A stretch of DNA of 5,291 nt, from contig CAMCJW010000215.1 of the NCBI GenBank assembly GCA_945875195.1, forward strand, positions 1 to 5,291. The letters are read 5' to 3'. Of this stretch, positions 1-5,291 are shown piece by piece. Made by a program: the position numbers and the translations under genes. The number at the start of each line of letters is the position of its first letter. Position 1 is the first letter of the stretch. Below the pieces are notes generated by a model. The model did no database searches and had not been told where the DNA came from. It saw only the letters and a program-made list of their open reading frames with translations. Source of the DNA: Chitinophaga pinensis. GTDB lineage: Bacteria > Bacteroidota > Bacteroidia > UKL13-3.

Positions 1-86
1 ACATAGCAAATAACCGCTACCAAAGGTTTTATAACTATCAAGTATATGGCATCAACATTATGGGCGGATTAACTTTTACCTTCTAA
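1..86 (+). CDS. 3' end of a probable outer-membrane beta-barrel protein gene (partial)
   Basis: An open frame enters from the left edge (first whole codon at 3) and ends at TAA 84-86, giving 27 residues that end in GGLTFTF. The tail is rich in Tyr and Asn, then alternates hydrophobic and small residues and finishes on Phe. That is the usual look of the last transmembrane strand of an outer-membrane beta-barrel, where the terminal aromatic residue serves as the assembly signal for the Bam machinery. It lies on the same strand as murA and only 11 bases before it, so the two are probably co-transcribed. The family cannot be named from 27 residues; the barrel reading is inference from the strand pattern and the C-terminal Phe. 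Confidence 0.6.
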   Translation, partial: IANNRYQRFYNYQVYGINIMGGLTFTF

Positions 87-97
87 AAATAATAAAT

Positions 98-1405
98 ATG
101 GGATCATTTAAAGTAATAGGTGGCAAACAATTAAAAGGAGAAATAACGCCTCAAGGGGCTAAAAATGAAGCATTACAAATTCTATCAGCGGTATTACTTA
201 CTGCCGAAGAAGTTGAAATCTCAAACATTCCTGTAATTAGGGATGTAATGAAATTAATTGAGTTATTGGAAGCTATGGGTGTTGAAGTAAAAAAAATAAA
301 TGAAACCACCTATATATTTAAAGCGAAGAATGTAAATCTCGATTATTTATTAAGCGATGATTTTAAAACTAAAGGTGCTAGCCTGCGAGGTTCAATTATG
401 ATTATTGGTCCGCTTTTGGCCCGCTTTGGCTTGGCCTATATTCCAGAACCTGGTGGCGATAAAATTGGTAGAAGGCCGGTTGATACTCATTTGAGAGGAT
501 TCGAAAATTTGGGAGCAACCTTTGAACACATGCACCATGAACGCTTTTACAAAATCAATGGCAAAGAGTTGAAAGGTGCCAATATGTTGTTAGACGAAGC
601 GTCTGTTACAGGCACTGCAAATATATTAATGGCAGCATGTTTGGCCAAAGGTAAAACCAGTATTTACAATGCTGCGAGCGAACCTTACATCCAACAACTT
701 TGCAAAATGCTCAATAGCATGGGTGCAAAAATAACAGGTGTTGGTTCAAACCTATTAAATATTGAAGGGGTGCAATCTCTTGGTGGATGCAAACATACCA
801 TGTTACCAGACATGATTGAAATTGGTAGTTTCATAGGTTTGGCCGCCGCCACTAACTCTGATATTACCATCAAAAACTGTGCAATACCAAGTCTCGGTTT
901 GATCCCAAAAGTTTTTCAACGTATGGGAATTCAGCTAGAATTTAATGGCGATGATATCAGAGTTCCCCAACAAGATTCATATAAAATTGAAACCCTCATA
1001 GATGGGTCAATACTTACAATTAAAGATGGTATTTGGCCTGCGTTCACTCCAGATTTAATCTCAGTAGCACTTGTTACTGCAACCCAAGCCAAAGGCAGTG
1101 TTTTAATTCATCAATGGATGTTCGAAAGCAGGTTATTCTTTGTAGATAACCTTATCGATATGGGGGCAAAAATTATCTTGTGCGACCCTCACCGAGCAGT
1201 TGTTATTGGATCAAACCGTGAAACAAAACTAAGAGGAATTAGTATGTCTTCACCTGATATTAGAGCAGGTGTTTCAATGCTTATTGCGGCAATGGCTGCT
1301 CAAGGTACAAGTACCATCAATAACATTGAACAAATAGACAGGGGCTATCAAAATATTGACGAAAGACTGAGGGCCATTGGCGCAGATATAACAAGGATTT
1401 CGTGA
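98..1405 (+). CDS. murA: UDP-N-acetylglucosamine 1-carboxyvinyltransferase MurA (Asp-type active site)
   Basis: A cytoplasmic enzyme that transfers enolpyruvate from PEP to UDP-GlcNAc, the first committed step of peptidoglycan synthesis. The 435 residues match the EPSP-synthase-like family end to end (typical length about 420). Visible landmarks, with E. coli equivalents, are: GAKNEAL with Lys22 and Asn23 (K22, N23); the mobile-loop motif PGGDKIGRRPVD at 118-129 with Arg126 (R120); TPD with Asp319 (D305, the catalytic base); MFESR with Arg345 (R331); and DIRAG with Arg389 (R397). The residue matching E. coli Cys115, the target of fosfomycin, is Asp121 (codon 458-460). Asp at this place is known in other natural MurAs (Mycobacterium, Chlamydia) and gives an active but fosfomycin-insensitive enzyme. 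The ATG at 98 fits the family N-terminus, though no clear Shine-Dalgarno precedes it. The stop overlaps the next start in GTGA, so the two are probably translationally coupled. Confidence 0.97.
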   Translation: MGSFKVIGGKQLKGEITPQGAKNEALQILSAVLLTAEEVEISNIPVIRDVMKLIELLEAMGVEVKKINETTYIFKAKNVNLDYLLSDDFKTKGASLRGSIMIIGPLLARFGLAYIPEPGGDKIGRRPVDTHLRGFENLGATFEHMHHERFYKINGKELKGANMLLDEASVTGTANILMAACLAKGKTSIYNAASEPYIQQLCKMLNSMGAKITGVGSNLLNIEGVQSLGGCKHTMLPDMIEIGSFIGLAAATNSDITIKNCAIPSLGLIPKVFQRMGIQLEFNGDDIRVPQQDSYKIETLIDGSILTIKDGIWPAFTPDLISVALVTATQAKGSVLIHQWMFESRLFFVDNLIDMGAKIILCDPHRAVVIGSNRETKLRGISMSSPDIRAGVSMLIAAMAAQGTSTINNIEQIDRGYQNIDERLRAIGADITRIS

Positions 1406-1905
1406 AAAGATATCAACTAATTTATTGTTTTCTTTTTTTAGCATGGCATGCTATTGGTCAAAATCGCGAGTTAAATATTGGTGATACTTTACCCAACTTT
1501 TCTTACCAAGGACAATTTTCAAAACCATACAATTTAAAGGACCTAAAAGGTTCGTATGTGCTTGTTAATTTTTGGGCCACTTGGAATATGGAAAGTAGAG
1601 GAATACAATTAGATTTTATAGATATTTATGCCAAATACAAGGATAGAAAATTTAAGAAAGGCCGTAAATTTTATATATTAAGTGTAAGCTTAGATGAAGC
1701 TTATGACGTATACAACAGCGCAATTAAAAAAGATAATTTGCCATGGAAAAGTCACCTGTGCGACTTCAATGGCTGGAGTTCTCCAATAATTCAGCAGTGT
1801 GGTATTCAAAGTATTCCTTTCAATTACCTGCTTGATCCAAATGGAATTGTTATTGCTAAAAATATCAAAAAAGAGGAGCTTGAAGACATACTGAGGGCGC
1901 TTTAA
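1402..1905 (+). CDS. Secreted TlpA/redoxin-like thioredoxin-fold protein lacking the CXXC motif
   Basis: A 167-residue protein with a Sec signal peptide (basic MKRYQ, hydrophobic core to about residue 18, likely cleavage after IGQ at 20), so a periplasmic location is expected. The mature part follows the AhpC/TSA-TlpA pattern: GDTLPNF at 27-33, a VLVNFWATW strand at 53-61, a vSLDE strand around 94-99, and SIPFNYLLDPNG at 137-148 with the family's cis-Pro at 139. Where TlpA-type thiol-disulfide reductases carry WCxxCR, this one reads WNMESR at 61-66, so both redox cysteines are replaced (Asn62, Ser65). Only Cys120 and Cys133 remain in the mature protein. It should therefore not act as a classical disulfide reductase; a structural or binding role is inference. 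The GTG start overlaps the murA stop. No other in-frame start keeps the signal peptide, the next Met being residue 63. Confidence 0.85.
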   Translation: MKRYQLIYCFLFLAWHAIGQNRELNIGDTLPNFSYQGQFSKPYNLKDLKGSYVLVNFWATWNMESRGIQLDFIDIYAKYKDRKFKKGRKFYILSVSLDEAYDVYNSAIKKDNLPWKSHLCDFNGWSSPIIQQCGIQSIPFNYLLDPNGIVIAKNIKKEELEDILRAL

Positions 1906-1912
1906 TGCCACA

Positions 1913-1936
1913 TTGTCACCAAAATATTGGTGGCAA
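1913..1936 (+). promoter_or_regulatory. 24-base inverted repeat upstream of grpE (candidate operator, attenuator or weak terminator)
   Basis: Two 10-base arms, 1913-1922 and 1927-1936, flank an AATA loop. Nine of ten pairs are Watson-Crick and the tenth (1916 with 1933) is a G-U wobble in RNA. The right arm runs into an A-tract and then TTT, not a clean U-tract, so a classical rho-independent terminator for the upstream operon is not clear. The repeat lies 34 bases before the grpE start, where promoter elements would be expected. A second, mutually exclusive pairing exists between GCCAC at 1907-1911 and GTGGC at 1930-1934. It does not resemble the CIRCE heat-shock operator. The structure is seen directly; any regulatory role is inference. 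Confidence 0.45.
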
Positions 1937-1970
1937 AAAATTTGACTAATAGTTTGCGAAAGGTATTCAC

Positions 1971-2555
1971 ATGCAAAAAGAACAAGAGAATTCGAACGAA
2001 GAAATAGAGTTTAAAACAGACAACACCCACATTGATGAGGAGTTGCAGGAAATTGCCAATGAATTAAGCAACAACGAACCTACTGCCAAAGTAGAGGGAA
2101 ATGTCAGTGAAGAGGCAAAAATAAAGGCCGAATTGGCATCGGTTCAGGATAAATATTTGAGACTTTATTCTGAATTTGAAAACTACAAAAGAAGAACCAC
2201 CAAAGAGCGCGCCGATTTGTTTAAAAGTGCCAATCAAGAGGTTTTATTGGCCATGTTGCCTGTGATGGACGATTTTGAACGCGCCTTGGAAGCAATGCCT
2301 TCTACAGATGAAAATCAAAAGATTAAAGAGGGTATTGATTTAATTTATAGCAAATTTAAAAATACCCTCGCCGCAAAGGGAGTAAAAGAAATGGAAGCGC
2401 AAGGGTTGGCGTTTGACCCAGATTTTCATGAAGCAATTACAAAAATACCTGCTCCATCAGAAGAATTAAAAGATAAAATTGTTGCCATTTTAGAAAAAGG
2501 ATATTTCCTTCATGATAAGGTAATCAGATTTGCTAAAGTTATAATAGGGGAATAA
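1971..2555 (+). CDS. grpE: Nucleotide exchange factor GrpE
   Basis: A cytoplasmic dimeric co-chaperone that releases ADP from DnaK and resets its peptide-binding cycle. The 194 residues are typical in length. The N-terminal ~50 residues are acidic and low in complexity (the usual disordered tail), followed by a long charged helix at about 48-90, the coiled-coil dimer stalk, containing the EFENYKRRT segment at 68-76. The four-helix-bundle region carries LPVMDDFERALEA at 96-108. The C-terminal beta domain that enters the DnaK cleft contains FDPDFHEAI at 148-156 and ends GYFLHDKVIRFAKVIIGE, all strongly family-like. The start is well supported: AAAGG at 1959-1963 is 7 bases before the ATG, and the next Met is residue 95. 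dnaJ follows after 3 bases, so the pair is an operon and is likely heat-inducible, although no heat-shock promoter can be firmly drawn. Confidence 0.97.
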   Translation: MQKEQENSNEEIEFKTDNTHIDEELQEIANELSNNEPTAKVEGNVSEEAKIKAELASVQDKYLRLYSEFENYKRRTTKERADLFKSANQEVLLAMLPVMDDFERALEAMPSTDENQKIKEGIDLIYSKFKNTLAAKGVKEMEAQGLAFDPDFHEAITKIPAPSEELKDKIVAILEKGYFLHDKVIRFAKVIIGE

Positions 2556-2558
2556 AAA

Positions 2559-3716
2559 ATGGCTAAAAGAGATTACTATGAAATTTTAGGGGTTGGCAAA
2601 AATGCCGCTGCCGATGAAATAAAAAAGGCTTACCGCCAAATGGCTATCAAATATCATCCCGACAAAAATCAAGGAGATAAGGCCGCAGAAGAAAAATTTA
2701 AGGAAGCAGCCGAGGCATATGAAGTGCTGAGCAATGCGGATAAAAAAGCCAAATACGATAGATTTGGTCACCAAGCTATGGGAGCTGGCGGTGGACAGCA
2801 AGGTGGCATGAACATGGATGACATTTTTAGTCAATTTGGAGATGTTTTTGGCGAAGGCCACCCATTTGAATCGTTTTTTGGTGGTGGCGGTCAAAGACGC
2901 GGCGGCGGCGGACAACGTAGGCAAAAAGTTGGAAGTAACCTCCGTATTAAGGTGAAACTTACCTTGCAAGAAATTGCAGCGGGAGTAGAAAAAAAATTAA
3001 AAGTAAATAAGCAGATTGCTTGCATTACCTGTAATGGAAATGGCGCTAAAGATAAATCTTCATTTAAAACTTGTGGAACATGCGCTGGATCTGGACAAGT
3101 AAGAAAAGTTACCCAAACATTTTTAGGCCAAATGGCTACCACGGCTTCCTGCCCAACATGTAATGGCGAAGGAAGTATAGTTACTTCAAATTGTAATTCG
3201 TGCAGAGGAACTGGCAGAATAGAAGGCGAAGAAATAATAACTGTGAATATTCCTGCAGGTGTTGCTGATGGCATGCAACTATCAATGAGTGGTAAAGGAA
3301 ATGCGCCAGAAAGAGGCGGAATACCCGGCGACTTAATTATTTTGATTGAAGAGATTGAAGATCCTTTATTGAAAAGAGATGGCAATAATATTATCTTCGA
3401 TTTATACCTAAATTTTGCTGATGCTGCTCTTGGAACCCAAGTAGAAATTCCAACGGTAAGTGGCAAGGTAAAATTAAAAATTGATGCTGGAACCCAAGCT
3501 GGAAAAATACTTAGATTAAGAGGCAAAGGCTTACCAGAACTAAACTCTGGCTACCATGGCGATCAATTGGTTCAAGTAAACGTTTGGACACCCAAGAAAT
3601 TTAGCCCTGAAGAAAAAGCAATCCTAGAAAAGTTAAAAGCTTCAGAAAACTTTAACCCTAAACCAGATAAAAATGATTCAGGTTTCTTTGACAGGATGAA
3701 GGAGTTTTTTAATTAA
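2559..3716 (+). CDS. dnaJ: Molecular chaperone DnaJ (type I Hsp40)
   Basis: A cytoplasmic J-domain co-chaperone that delivers unfolded clients to DnaK and stimulates its ATPase. The 385 residues contain every type I element in order. These are: the J domain at about 4-69 with HPD at 33-35; a Gly/Phe-rich linker at about 74-121; four zinc-binding CXXCXGXG repeats at 155-162, 172-179, 198-205 and 212-219, all eight cysteines present; then the two beta-sandwich client-binding domains and a C-terminal dimerisation segment. The linker ends with a basic tandem repeat GGGGQRR at 108-114 and 115-121. AGGGG at 2546-2550, inside the end of grpE, is 8 bases before the ATG and serves as ribosome-binding site. 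The stop codon shares bases with the stop of the convergent minus-strand gene. No dnaK is next to it. Confidence 0.98.
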   Translation: MAKRDYYEILGVGKNAAADEIKKAYRQMAIKYHPDKNQGDKAAEEKFKEAAEAYEVLSNADKKAKYDRFGHQAMGAGGGQQGGMNMDDIFSQFGDVFGEGHPFESFFGGGGQRRGGGGQRRQKVGSNLRIKVKLTLQEIAAGVEKKLKVNKQIACITCNGNGAKDKSSFKTCGTCAGSGQVRKVTQTFLGQMATTASCPTCNGEGSIVTSNCNSCRGTGRIEGEEIITVNIPAGVADGMQLSMSGKGNAPERGGIPGDLIILIEEIEDPLLKRDGNNIIFDLYLNFADAALGTQVEIPTVSGKVKLKIDAGTQAGKILRLRGKGLPELNSGYHGDQLVQVNVWTPKKFSPEEKAILEKLKASENFNPKPDKNDSGFFDRMKEFFN

Positions 3717-4495
3717 AACTTAGGGCAACCAAGTCTACCCTTTTGTGGGCTGATTTTAAAATAGATACCTATTCCGCTAAAAAAATAACCATCAGGTGGA
3801 ATCCATGACCTCTTGTAAAGGTTGCCCGACATCTTATTTGAAGTGCTGATATTGACTGAATTTTCCCAATAAACACATAATCTTTCAGATAGGCGATAGC
3901 CTAACACCAATCCAAAATTACCTATAATTGCAACTTGCTTGTTTGCTTGGTCATTTGATGAAATTAAAGTGCCTTCATATCCAACTGTAGAAAAAACTTG
4001 ATCAATGCTTTCTACGGCAGTATTTACTGAAAAATATTTTGACCTAAATTGTGTGGCACCAATTCCTATTTGTGCGTTAACTGTATACCTATCTCTTGTT
4101 AAACCTACATTTTGGTTAAAACTATAATTTACATTAAATTGACCTTCGTTAAAATCACAAGTAGAACCTTGCGTATTTTCAGATTTTAAAGTGAGTAGAT
4201 GGCCAGTTTTAAATTGAAACCCTACCTCAAAATCATCATTGAGCACTTTATAAACACCTCCAAAATAAGCGGGTATTATTTCCCTAAAGTCGCCATAATT
4301 CATGGTTAAACTGTAATCCATCTGATTGGTTAAATACAAACAAGTACCTATTCCACCGCCAAAACGAAAATCTTCTAGAGCCCCTTTCTTGGAAGAAGGA
4401 TATTTTAAAGCAAACGTATTGTTCAATTCAATAGAAAAAACTGATAAAGTCTGCAATAGGATTATTGTGACTATTAATAATTTACGATTCATCAT
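3713..4495 (-). CDS. Probable outer-membrane beta-barrel protein of unknown function
   Basis: I do not recognise a named family. The 260-residue product starts with a clear Sec signal peptide (MMNRK, hydrophobic stretch to about residue 20, likely cleavage near Ser21). The mature part is dense in alternating hydrophobic/polar strands with Gly and aromatic girdle residues, such as FRFGGGIGTCLYL at 43-55, YFGGVYKVL at 78-86, FEVGFQFKTGHLL at 89-101 and FSGIGIYFKI at 239-248. This is the texture of a small 8-12 strand outer-membrane barrel. The protein ends CPKF after a short basic tail, so the terminal aromatic residue is kept although the last strand ends about 12 residues earlier. Cysteines are at 52, 113, 207 and 257. 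Two consecutive ATGs (4495 and 4492) are possible starts. It begins 2 bases after the stop of the small upstream gene, so coupled translation is likely. The function remains unknown; the barrel fold is inference. Confidence 0.8.
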   Translation of the reverse strand: MMNRKLLIVTIILLQTLSVFSIELNNTFALKYPSSKKGALEDFRFGGGIGTCLYLTNQMDYSLTMNYGDFREIIPAYFGGVYKVLNDDFEVGFQFKTGHLLTLKSENTQGSTCDFNEGQFNVNYSFNQNVGLTRDRYTVNAQIGIGATQFRSKYFSVNTAVESIDQVFSTVGYEGTLISSNDQANKQVAIIGNFGLVLGYRLSERLCVYWENSVNISTSNKMSGNLYKRSWIPPDGYFFSGIGIYFKISPQKGRLGCPKF

Positions 4496-4497
4496 AT

Positions 4498-4698
4498 TTA
4501 CTTAAAATTTGATTTTACTAAAAAATTAATGGATTTGTAATAGGTCAATCCTAAACCATATTGAAGATTGGCATTTACAGTATTTCCATTCAAAGCAACT
4601 TTATTCAATTGTAATGATTTCAGTTCTGTAGCATTTGCATTATTAATTACCACAAATAATAACACAAAAACACCAGGCAATTTTGTTAAAATAGGCAT
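4498..4698 (-). CDS. Small secreted protein, possibly a truncated paralogue of its beta-barrel neighbour
   Basis: A 66-residue open frame with a convincing Sec signal: MPILTK, then a hydrophobic core at about 8-18, and an ANA cleavage motif at 21-23. The mature piece is about 43 residues without cysteine. Its last half (LQYGLGLTYYKSINFLVKSN, 45-64) has the look of a first beta-hairpin of an outer-membrane barrel. It lines up loosely with residues 43-66 of the next gene, which likewise begins its mature region with an EL pair. It may be an intact small envelope protein or the stub of a decayed duplicate; the sequence does not decide. Support for its being expressed comes from the promoter-like site just upstream, the signal peptide and the 2-base spacing to the following gene. 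The lack of any recognised family is the main doubt. Confidence 0.55.
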   Translation of the reverse strand: MPILTKLPGVFVLLFVVINNANATELKSLQLNKVALNGNTVNANLQYGLGLTYYKSINFLVKSNFK

Positions 4699-4728
4699 AT
4701 TAGCTTTTGTGAACGACTAAAATTCAAT

Positions 4729-4758
4729 CAAAAATAATAAATTCAAGTACAATTTCAA
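4729..4758 (-). promoter_or_regulatory. Candidate Bacteroidota-type promoter for the minus-strand gene pair
   Basis: On the minus strand, TATTTTTG (complement of 4729-4736) is an exact fit to the Bacteroidota -7 consensus TAnnTTTG. A TTG (complement of 4756-4758) lies 19 bases upstream, the expected spacing for the -33 element. Transcription would start some 25 bases before the ATG at 4698. The region is very AT-rich, so chance matches are not rare; the correct spacing and position raise the likelihood. Confidence 0.5.
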
Positions 4759-4842
4759 CATAAATTTTCACATTAATAATAATATAATTTACCACTCAAA
4801 AAAATTAGGTACCATCAAACAATATTTAGCCCGATACCAATA

Positions 4843-4850
4843 TAAATTTG
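4843..4850 (+). promoter_or_regulatory. Candidate -7 promoter element for the ABC ATPase gene
   Basis: TAAATTTG is an exact match to the Bacteroidota -7 consensus TAnnTTTG and ends 14 bases before the ATG at 4865, which would leave a very short leader. I see no TTG at the right distance upstream for the -33 element, so the call rests on one box in AT-rich DNA. Confidence 0.33.
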
Positions 4851-4864
4851 ATTTAATTGCAATC

Positions 4865-5291
4865 ATGATTATTGAAATAGAAAACTTAAACAAGCGATAT
4901 CAAAATCATATTGCATTAAAGGGAATCAGCCTATCTATTAAAAAGGGATCCATTTTTGGCCTACTTGGGCCAAATGGCGCAGGTAAAACCAGCCTAATTA
5001 GAATTTTGACCCACATTACCGAAGCAGATTCAGGAAAAATTTTATTTAAAGGTGAACCACTCAACGAAAAGCACATATACAAAATGGGTTATTTGCCCGA
5101 GGAACGAGGATTGTATAAAAAAATGACGGTTAAAGACCAGTTATTGTATTTTGCTGAAATCAAAGGCCTTTCAAACAAAGAGGCAAAGGAAAAACTAAAG
5201 TACTGGGTTGATAAATTTGAGATAAAAGAATGGCTTGGTAAAAAAGTAGAAGAATTATCGAAAGGAATGCAACAAAAAGTTCAATTCATTG
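4865..5291 (+). CDS. ABC transporter ATP-binding protein, NatA/YhaQ-like (partial, 3' end cut by window)
   Basis: The first 142 residues of a cytoplasmic ATPase subunit that would power an ABC-2 type membrane exporter. Visible motifs are: the A-loop Tyr12 in NKRYQ; Walker A GPNGAGKT at 35-42; a Q-loop region GYLPEERGLYKKMT at 75-88, where Glu79 stands at the usual Gln position; and the ABC signature ELSKGMQQK at 130-138, a variant of LSGGQ. YLPEERGLY together with LSKGMQQK is the pattern I associate with NatA/YhaQ-type exporters, which usually pair with a multi-spanning permease encoded next door; that gene would lie beyond the window. Walker B, the H-loop and the C-terminal domain are not seen. 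The start at 4865 gives the family's normal N-terminus, with no Shine-Dalgarno in front. The substrate cannot be inferred. Confidence 0.93.
   Translation, partial: MIIEIENLNKRYQNHIALKGISLSIKKGSIFGLLGPNGAGKTSLIRILTHITEADSGKILFKGEPLNEKHIYKMGYLPEERGLYKKMTVKDQLLYFAEIKGLSNKEAKEKLKYWVDKFEIKEWLGKKVEELSKGMQQKVQFI

Noticed and set aside
685..873. A short minus-strand open frame inside murA
   Set aside because: Antisense to conserved MurA coding sequence, short and without protein-like motifs or a promoter.
1690..1911. A 73-codon minus-strand open frame antisense to the redoxin-like gene
   Set aside because: Covers the conserved cis-Pro region of the real gene on the other strand, and the start lies in the palindrome region without a ribosome-binding site.
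1907..1936. CIRCE-type HrcA operator in front of grpE
   Set aside because: The arms (TTGTCACCAA/TTGGTGGCAA) do not match TTAGCACTC-N9-GAGTGCTAA, and the spacer is 4 rather than 9.
1941..1956. Promoter -7 box for grpE around TAATAGTTTG
   Set aside because: The spacing between TA and TTTG is off by one from TAnnTTTG, and the nearest TTG (1927-1929) is within the palindrome; possible, but not strong enough to list.
2586..2969. A 127-codon minus-strand open frame antisense to the J domain of dnaJ
   Set aside because: Antisense shadow of the conserved J-domain and linker coding sequence, with no recognisable domain.
2891..3526. A 211-codon open frame on the minus strand inside dnaJ
   Set aside because: It lies wholly antisense to an unmistakable, full-length DnaJ. 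Its product is Pro/Ser/Leu-rich, as expected from reading antisense to a Gly/Lys-rich gene, with no family signature or start signal.
3722..3741. Possible bidirectional terminator (AGGG/CCCT stem with flanking T-runs) after dnaJ
   Set aside because: Only four base pairs with a 12-base loop, and it lies within the coding end of the convergent gene; too weak to call a terminator.
4699..4864. Hidden small gene or RNA in the AT-rich divergent gap
   Set aside because: No open frame with protein-like content and no stable GC-containing stem; it is best explained as divergent promoter DNA.

Overview
The window is AT-rich chromosomal DNA, most likely from a member of the Bacteroidota. The reasons are: A-rich start regions with little Shine-Dalgarno sequence in front of several genes; matches to the Bacteroidota -7 promoter consensus TAnnTTTG in front of two genes; a MurA with Asp in place of the catalytic Cys; and outer-membrane beta-barrel proteins with Sec signals and a C-terminal Phe. 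Species cannot be named from this window.

Layout. Positions 1-86 hold the last 27 codons of a gene on the + strand that ends like an outer-membrane beta-barrel. It is followed, 11 bases on, by murA (98-1405, peptidoglycan precursor synthesis). murA overlaps by four bases (GTGA) a GTG-started gene for a secreted thioredoxin-fold protein (1402-1905) that has lost both cysteines of the CXXC site. A 65-base gap with a strong 24-base inverted repeat then leads into grpE (1971-2555) and dnaJ (2559-3716), the nucleotide-exchange factor and J-domain co-chaperone of DnaK. dnaK itself is not in the window.

From 3713 to 4698 the strand switches. Two tightly packed minus-strand genes encode a 66-residue secreted protein and, 2 bases downstream, a 260-residue beta-barrel-like envelope protein. 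The latter's stop codon overlaps the dnaJ stop in a shared TTAA. A good promoter candidate for this pair sits at 4729-4758. After an AT-rich divergent intergenic stretch of 166 bases (4699-4864), an ABC-transporter ATPase begins at 4865 on the + strand and runs off the window end.

How the genes fit together: the left part is envelope and cell-wall work (barrel, MurA, secreted redoxin-like protein), the middle is protein folding (GrpE/DnaJ), and the right is envelope and transport. Most of this is ordinary core genome. The points worth a second look are the CXXC-less secreted thioredoxin-fold protein, the palindrome in front of grpE, and the small secreted protein that resembles the truncated first part of its beta-barrel neighbour. 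I found no mobile element, CRISPR array, RNA gene or defence system, and nothing I would call a new biological system with confidence.
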